Source: Paralvinella palmiformis (Eukaryota > Annelida > Polychaeta > Terebellida > Alvinellidae). From it: a stretch of DNA of 64,000 bases. Each line of letters begins with the position of its first letter. Within the stretch, counting starts at the first letter, position 1. The translations under genes and the position numbers were made by a program. Under the pieces are notes generated by a model. The model had not been told where the DNA came from. It saw nothing but the letters and a program-made list of their open reading frames with translations, and ran no database searches. The stretch spans positions 1 to 64,000 of the forward strand of contig JAODUP010000911.1 of NCBI GenBank assembly GCA_025642065.1, read 5' to 3'. Shown here in pieces: positions 60,322 through 64,000 of the stretch.

Positions 60322-60334
60322 CCTATATGTAAAT
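60261..60334. repeat. Perfect 16-bp palindrome arms with (TA)n as the loop
   Basis: ATTTACATATAGGCAA (60261-60276) and its exact reverse complement TTGCCTATATGTAAAT (60319-60334) flank a pure TA repeat. Same design as 30467-30536 with a different arm sequence. Confidence 0.95.
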
Positions 60335-60339
60335 AGGCA

Positions 60340-61212
60340 ACAACGTTTGCCAACAGACTTGTATCTAAACATTGGACAGTCTGTTCATTTCCACAAACAA
60401 TAACACAATCTGATGCATACAGCAAATTACATTTATTATAATACCGAAGGCGACTTCCGTTATTAACTTTAATATAATTTAATGTTAAAAATTCGTTTTG
60501 CCTGGAACAATTATTCATCGCAATTTGCAAATTAGGATTGCTAGGTTCACGTTTTATAATAGCTGAGGTACTTCCTGAAATTGTGCGAATGACAACAATT
60601 GTTTATTATTTCAATGTATTATAGCTTATTATCTAAGCTCTCATTACTTGGTTCGATATGCAGCTCTATAGTCATCCGAAACCGTGCATGATCCTGATAG
60701 TACACAAAACAAATGGGTATCTCATTATTCCCATAATAAAAACATACTGTCTCCTTTGTTTATCTTAGACTTCCAGCCTATCAATTTACTTCGTTACGTG
60801 ATGAGTGGCCAAGAAATGGGTGTTTATCTACCTGATACAATTTCAGGCTCAGCCGTTTATCTTTAAACAGCAAGGGAAAGATAATTGGCTTATCAGTCGA
60901 TGAACTTCAATTTTTCACATTACACGATGGATTATAAATTTCGAACAGACGAGATTTATATCATGAAGCAGTATATATACAAAAATGAGTGATAATGCGG
61001 CAACGGATTCAGTATTATCTTGGCCTGCGAAATGTTTCATTTGATAATTTCATTTCCTCATAGAATCCCCATTGGTTATATATTCTAGAAATTACTGACG
61101 TCACAGGTAATTAAGGCACTAACTGGGTGTAAACTCTGTGTTTCTGTGGACAATTTAACTGTAGTGTAAAACTATATTATCCAGAACACTGAAAATTTGT
61201 ATTATATTTCAT
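60340..61212. other. No recognisable gene
   Basis: The frame at 60684-60866 has no motif; the minus frames run through the TA repeat. Confidence 0.4.
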
Positions 61213-61247
61213 TCACACACACACACATACACACACACACGCACATA

Positions 61248-61312
<65 letters not shown>
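61213..61312. repeat. (CA)n-(TA)n microsatellite
   Basis: Short interrupted CA run then a long TA run. Confidence 0.97.
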
Positions 61313-61316
<4 letters not shown>

Positions 61317-61528
61317 ACAGACAGCACGCAATCAATAAATCAACTAGTGAATACTTATATTCAAATTTATAATTAAAGTAAAGTATATAATTTAAATGCT
61401 GCAACAATTGGTGGTTCTTTCTGCCATATCTTATTAACATAAGTACTAAAGAAAACATCTGATTATGATAACATTGACAACATATTTGCATCCCCAAGAA
61501 AGCAGAGTATAATTAGTAGCTTGTTCAT

Positions 61529-61529
<1 letters not shown>

Positions 61530-61617
<88 letters not shown>

Positions 61618-61710
61618 TGTGCGTGTGTGCGTGTGTGTGCGTGCGTGTGGGAGTGTGTGTGTGCGTTCGTGTGTGGTGTGTGTGTCTGTGCGCGCGCGCG
61701 CCCGCGTTTC
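61530..61710. repeat. (TA)n-(TG)n microsatellite with CG-rich end
   Basis: Pure TA, pure TG, then TGCG variants ending in CGCGCGCG. Long frames on both strands are repeat artefacts. Confidence 0.97.
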
Positions 61711-61729
61711 ATATATATGGATGTGTGGA

Positions 61730-62550
61730 TGTGTGGGTATCGGAGTCGATATGTGTATCTAGGCACAGTATCATCGATCATTCTCTTTATTCAGATCAAA
61801 CAAAATGTATCCTTTCATATTAAAATGTTACCGAACACTGTGACAATAACCAAGATAAAGGTAAACAATGCTACCTCATATGTTTCGGTATTAAGAAATA
61901 ATGGTAGCGTTTAGAGTAATGACCGCCATTTATCTATCAAGTCTTCCAACATATATCAGTCTGTGTAATATTCCATATTCGGACATTATGACTACTGAAG
62001 TAATAAAAATGGAGTCAATATAACATGTTATGTTGTCACTATTAATAACTCATTTATCATTTATGTTTACATAATGATTTTTCGTGGTACTTGACGCGCA
62101 CAATTACTGCCTCATTAACGACGTCATCATTGCCATGTCGATTAATTAATCCAGCAATTAATGTGCAAAACACCAGATAATGTTTCGAGTGTAAGCCATA
62201 AACTATTGTAACAGATAAAAAAGAGTGATATTATCAACACACCACGAAGCGTATATTATAACTTTCATCTGATAGCGATATTACTGAATAATATAATGTA
62301 CTGCCTGGATAAATTACTTTCAGTTTCACATATTTTTGACATTACATACGAATGTTCATTTAACTATCCTCCATGATAATTTATTTAAGAAGATTTACAT
62401 AATATGGATGCCTAAGTGTATTGAGGCGTTTTGATTGTACTATTTAAAGCACACTACTCAGCGTCTGGGTTTGTCGGATGTTTCATCTGGTAAGAAATTA
62501 TCCTTTAATACGTTATATTTTATTGTAATATAGATCGGATGGGTAATTAG
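61730..62550. other. No recognisable gene
   Basis: Nothing seen. Confidence 0.45.
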
Positions 62551-62552
62551 AT

Positions 62553-62902
62553 AGGTGAGTGAGTGAGTGAGTGAGTGAGTGAGTGAGTGAGTGAGTGAGT
62601 GAGTGAGTGAGTGAGTGAGTGAGTGAGTGAGTGAGTGAGTGAGTGAGTGAGTGAGTGAGTGAGTGAGTGGTGGTGGTGGTGGTGGTGGTGGTGGTGGTGG
62701 TGGTGGTGGTGGTGGTGGTGGTGGTGGTGGTGGTGGTGGTGGTGGTGGTGGTGGTGTGTGGTGGTGGTGAGTGGTGGTGGTGGTGGTCGTATGGTGATGT
62801 GGTGGTGGTGGTGGTGGTGGTGGTGGTGGTGGTGGTGGTGGTGGTGGTGGTGGTGGTGATGAGTGAGTGAGTGAGTGAGTGAGTGAGTGAGTGAGTGAGT
62901 GA
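62553..62902. repeat. (GAGT)n enclosing a long (GGT)n, about 350 bp
   Basis: Pure GAGT repeats (62553-62668), then (GGT)n with a short interrupted centre (62668-62857), then GAGT again to 62902. The histidine-, proline- and tryptophan-rich frames it creates on both strands are artefacts. Confidence 0.98.
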
Positions 62903-62945
62903 GGTTTACAATGCAATGCTTTAGCCACAGCGCCATTTGAGAGTA
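62903..62945 (-). mobile_element. SINE head fragment on the minus strand next to the GAGT repeat
   Basis: On the minus strand AATGGCGCTGTGGCTAAAGC resembles a tRNA-type A box (TGGCGCTGTGG, 62925-62935). About 20 bp further in the same direction the (ACTC)n repeat begins, the layout of an ACTC-tailed SINE that has lost its body. Confidence 0.45.
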
Positions 62946-62949
62946 AATG

Positions 62950-64000
62950 GGTTTTATAGCTGATAGGCAGCGACTAATTGCATCCTTAATAAATAGTGTC
63001 AATAACAATCGTATGTGTATTGTCTTCCTTTTTAGTATTACCTTATAATAAATAACACGTCCATCAAAAGTGATTTTGAATTGTATTGAGCAGTATTTAG
63101 AAATGCTTACCTATCATATGCCTATTATAATCGATGGTCAACTATTAGATAACCTAATGCCATTGATTGTTGTGTTGTTGGGTTTCTATAATATTTGAAA
63201 TTTCATTCGGTGCTGATGGCATTAACAAAACAATGTAATCGCAATTACCATAAATAAAGATTACTTCAGCAAATAATTGTGAAATGAAGTAATCGGAGAA
63301 GAAAAGCGGAATATTTTATTTTCTAAATGTTTCCAGTGTCAAATATCTGAAGTCTCTAAACTAGTCTGATAAATCAAGCATATGTACCTTCTATCGTGTT
63401 TCAATGGGGGCTCAAATTTACCTTTGTGAATATTTAGACATGTTCATGGTGTTCGCTAAATATAGGACAACATATAGCCTGCGTTTATAAGAGTATAATT
63501 ATAATCCATTCTTCGAAATGTTATATCAAGAGCTTCCTCATTGTAAGTAGCTATAAATCTATAACTGCTTTGGTAGAATGTACCATTTTACTTTTACACG
63601 GCTCGAAACGTTATCAATTTCTGCGATTATTGATGATACATTGCATGAAACAATCCTATTAATATCTAGACATTTACTAAACTAAAACCTTTTGTCAACT
63701 TAAATAAATCCTTCCATTTAGTTTACCTATGGCTGATTCCGATATGATAAAGCTATCGAATATGCCAAAATATTACTCTGGTTAACGATTAGGAGTAATT
63801 CGGAATACTTCGCATACAACGACGATTAATTGAGTAGTTCCACCTCATATAAGATTTAACAATCCTCGCGTTCAACACAAGAACCAGTTAGAGCATAGTT
63901 GAAAATTGTATTACGGGACGTCTATTTTTCCATATAAAATATCAGTTTTCTGGATGAACTCTTCCAACCCTAGTTATACATAATGGGACACAACTATAAT
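62950..64000. other. No recognisable gene
   Basis: AT-rich to the window end; no open frame of interest. Confidence 0.45.

Noticed and set aside
61446..61914. Frames of about 100-128 codons on both strands
   Set aside because: Built on TA, TG and CG repeats.
62458..63008. Proline- and histidine-rich frames of about 155 codons (and Trp- or Val-rich ones opposite)
   Set aside because: Translations of (GAGT)n and (GGT)n.

Overview
This window looks like AT-rich, gene-poor nuclear DNA of an invertebrate animal. The signs are a GT-AG intron, tRNA-derived SINEs, fossils of several retrotransposon classes, and very many simple repeats ((TA)n, (CA)n, (CT)n, (GAGT)n). The mix of CR1/Jockey-like LINEs, Penelope-like GIY-YIG remains, Ty3/Gypsy remains and GAGT-tailed SINEs suits a lophotrochozoan, perhaps a mollusc. 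That assignment is inference; no marker gene settles it.

Only two protein genes look convincing. They lie near the two ends, about 56 kb apart, and are paralogues. The left gene (1-446, 5' end outside the window) and the right gene (56826-57635, two exons, with a signal peptide) share an ungapped 41-residue block with the pattern C-T-V-I-x2-F-L-S-N-x3-L-x2-I-x2-K-A-x4-C, exactly 24 residues between the cysteines, and an N-glycosylation sequon at the same column. The family is secreted, and I do not recognise it. The right protein is prohormone-like: signal peptide, very basic dibasic-rich middle, cysteine-bearing C-terminal domain. The conserved C-terminal KCGFT motif of the right gene is also present in the left gene, but one frame out. 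These two genes are the best candidates for something undescribed here.

Between them the DNA is a graveyard of mobile elements. From left to right: pogo-like terminus (~2261), CR1-like RT scrap on minus (3775-3960) facing a LINE 3' tail on plus (4004-4145), 31-bp minisatellite (5365-5695), Penelope-like GIY-YIG scrap (7190-7600), SINE 3' end (8440-8562), CR1/L2-like LINE (10838-12050), 1-kb foldback element (13440-14486), a nearly exact 64-bp inverted pair (14852 and 16593), 63-bp minisatellite plus a 2.5-kb CR1/Jockey-like LINE on minus (19874-22735), Ty3/Gypsy pol remnant (about 24990-25660), a stretch of trace-like homopolymers (29275-29360), duplicated blocks at 36607-37140 and 40310-40997, SINEs at 41848 and 46135, a minisatellite of AGGTCA-type half sites (46899-47020), 26-bp satellite (51474-52000), a NADAR/DUF1768 fossil on minus (52035-52387), another LINE 3' end (52905-53190), and further SINE pieces at 54935, 59278 and 62903.

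Apart from the two paralogues I see no pathway or operon-like cooperation. The remaining long stretches are AT-rich with no gene I can support.
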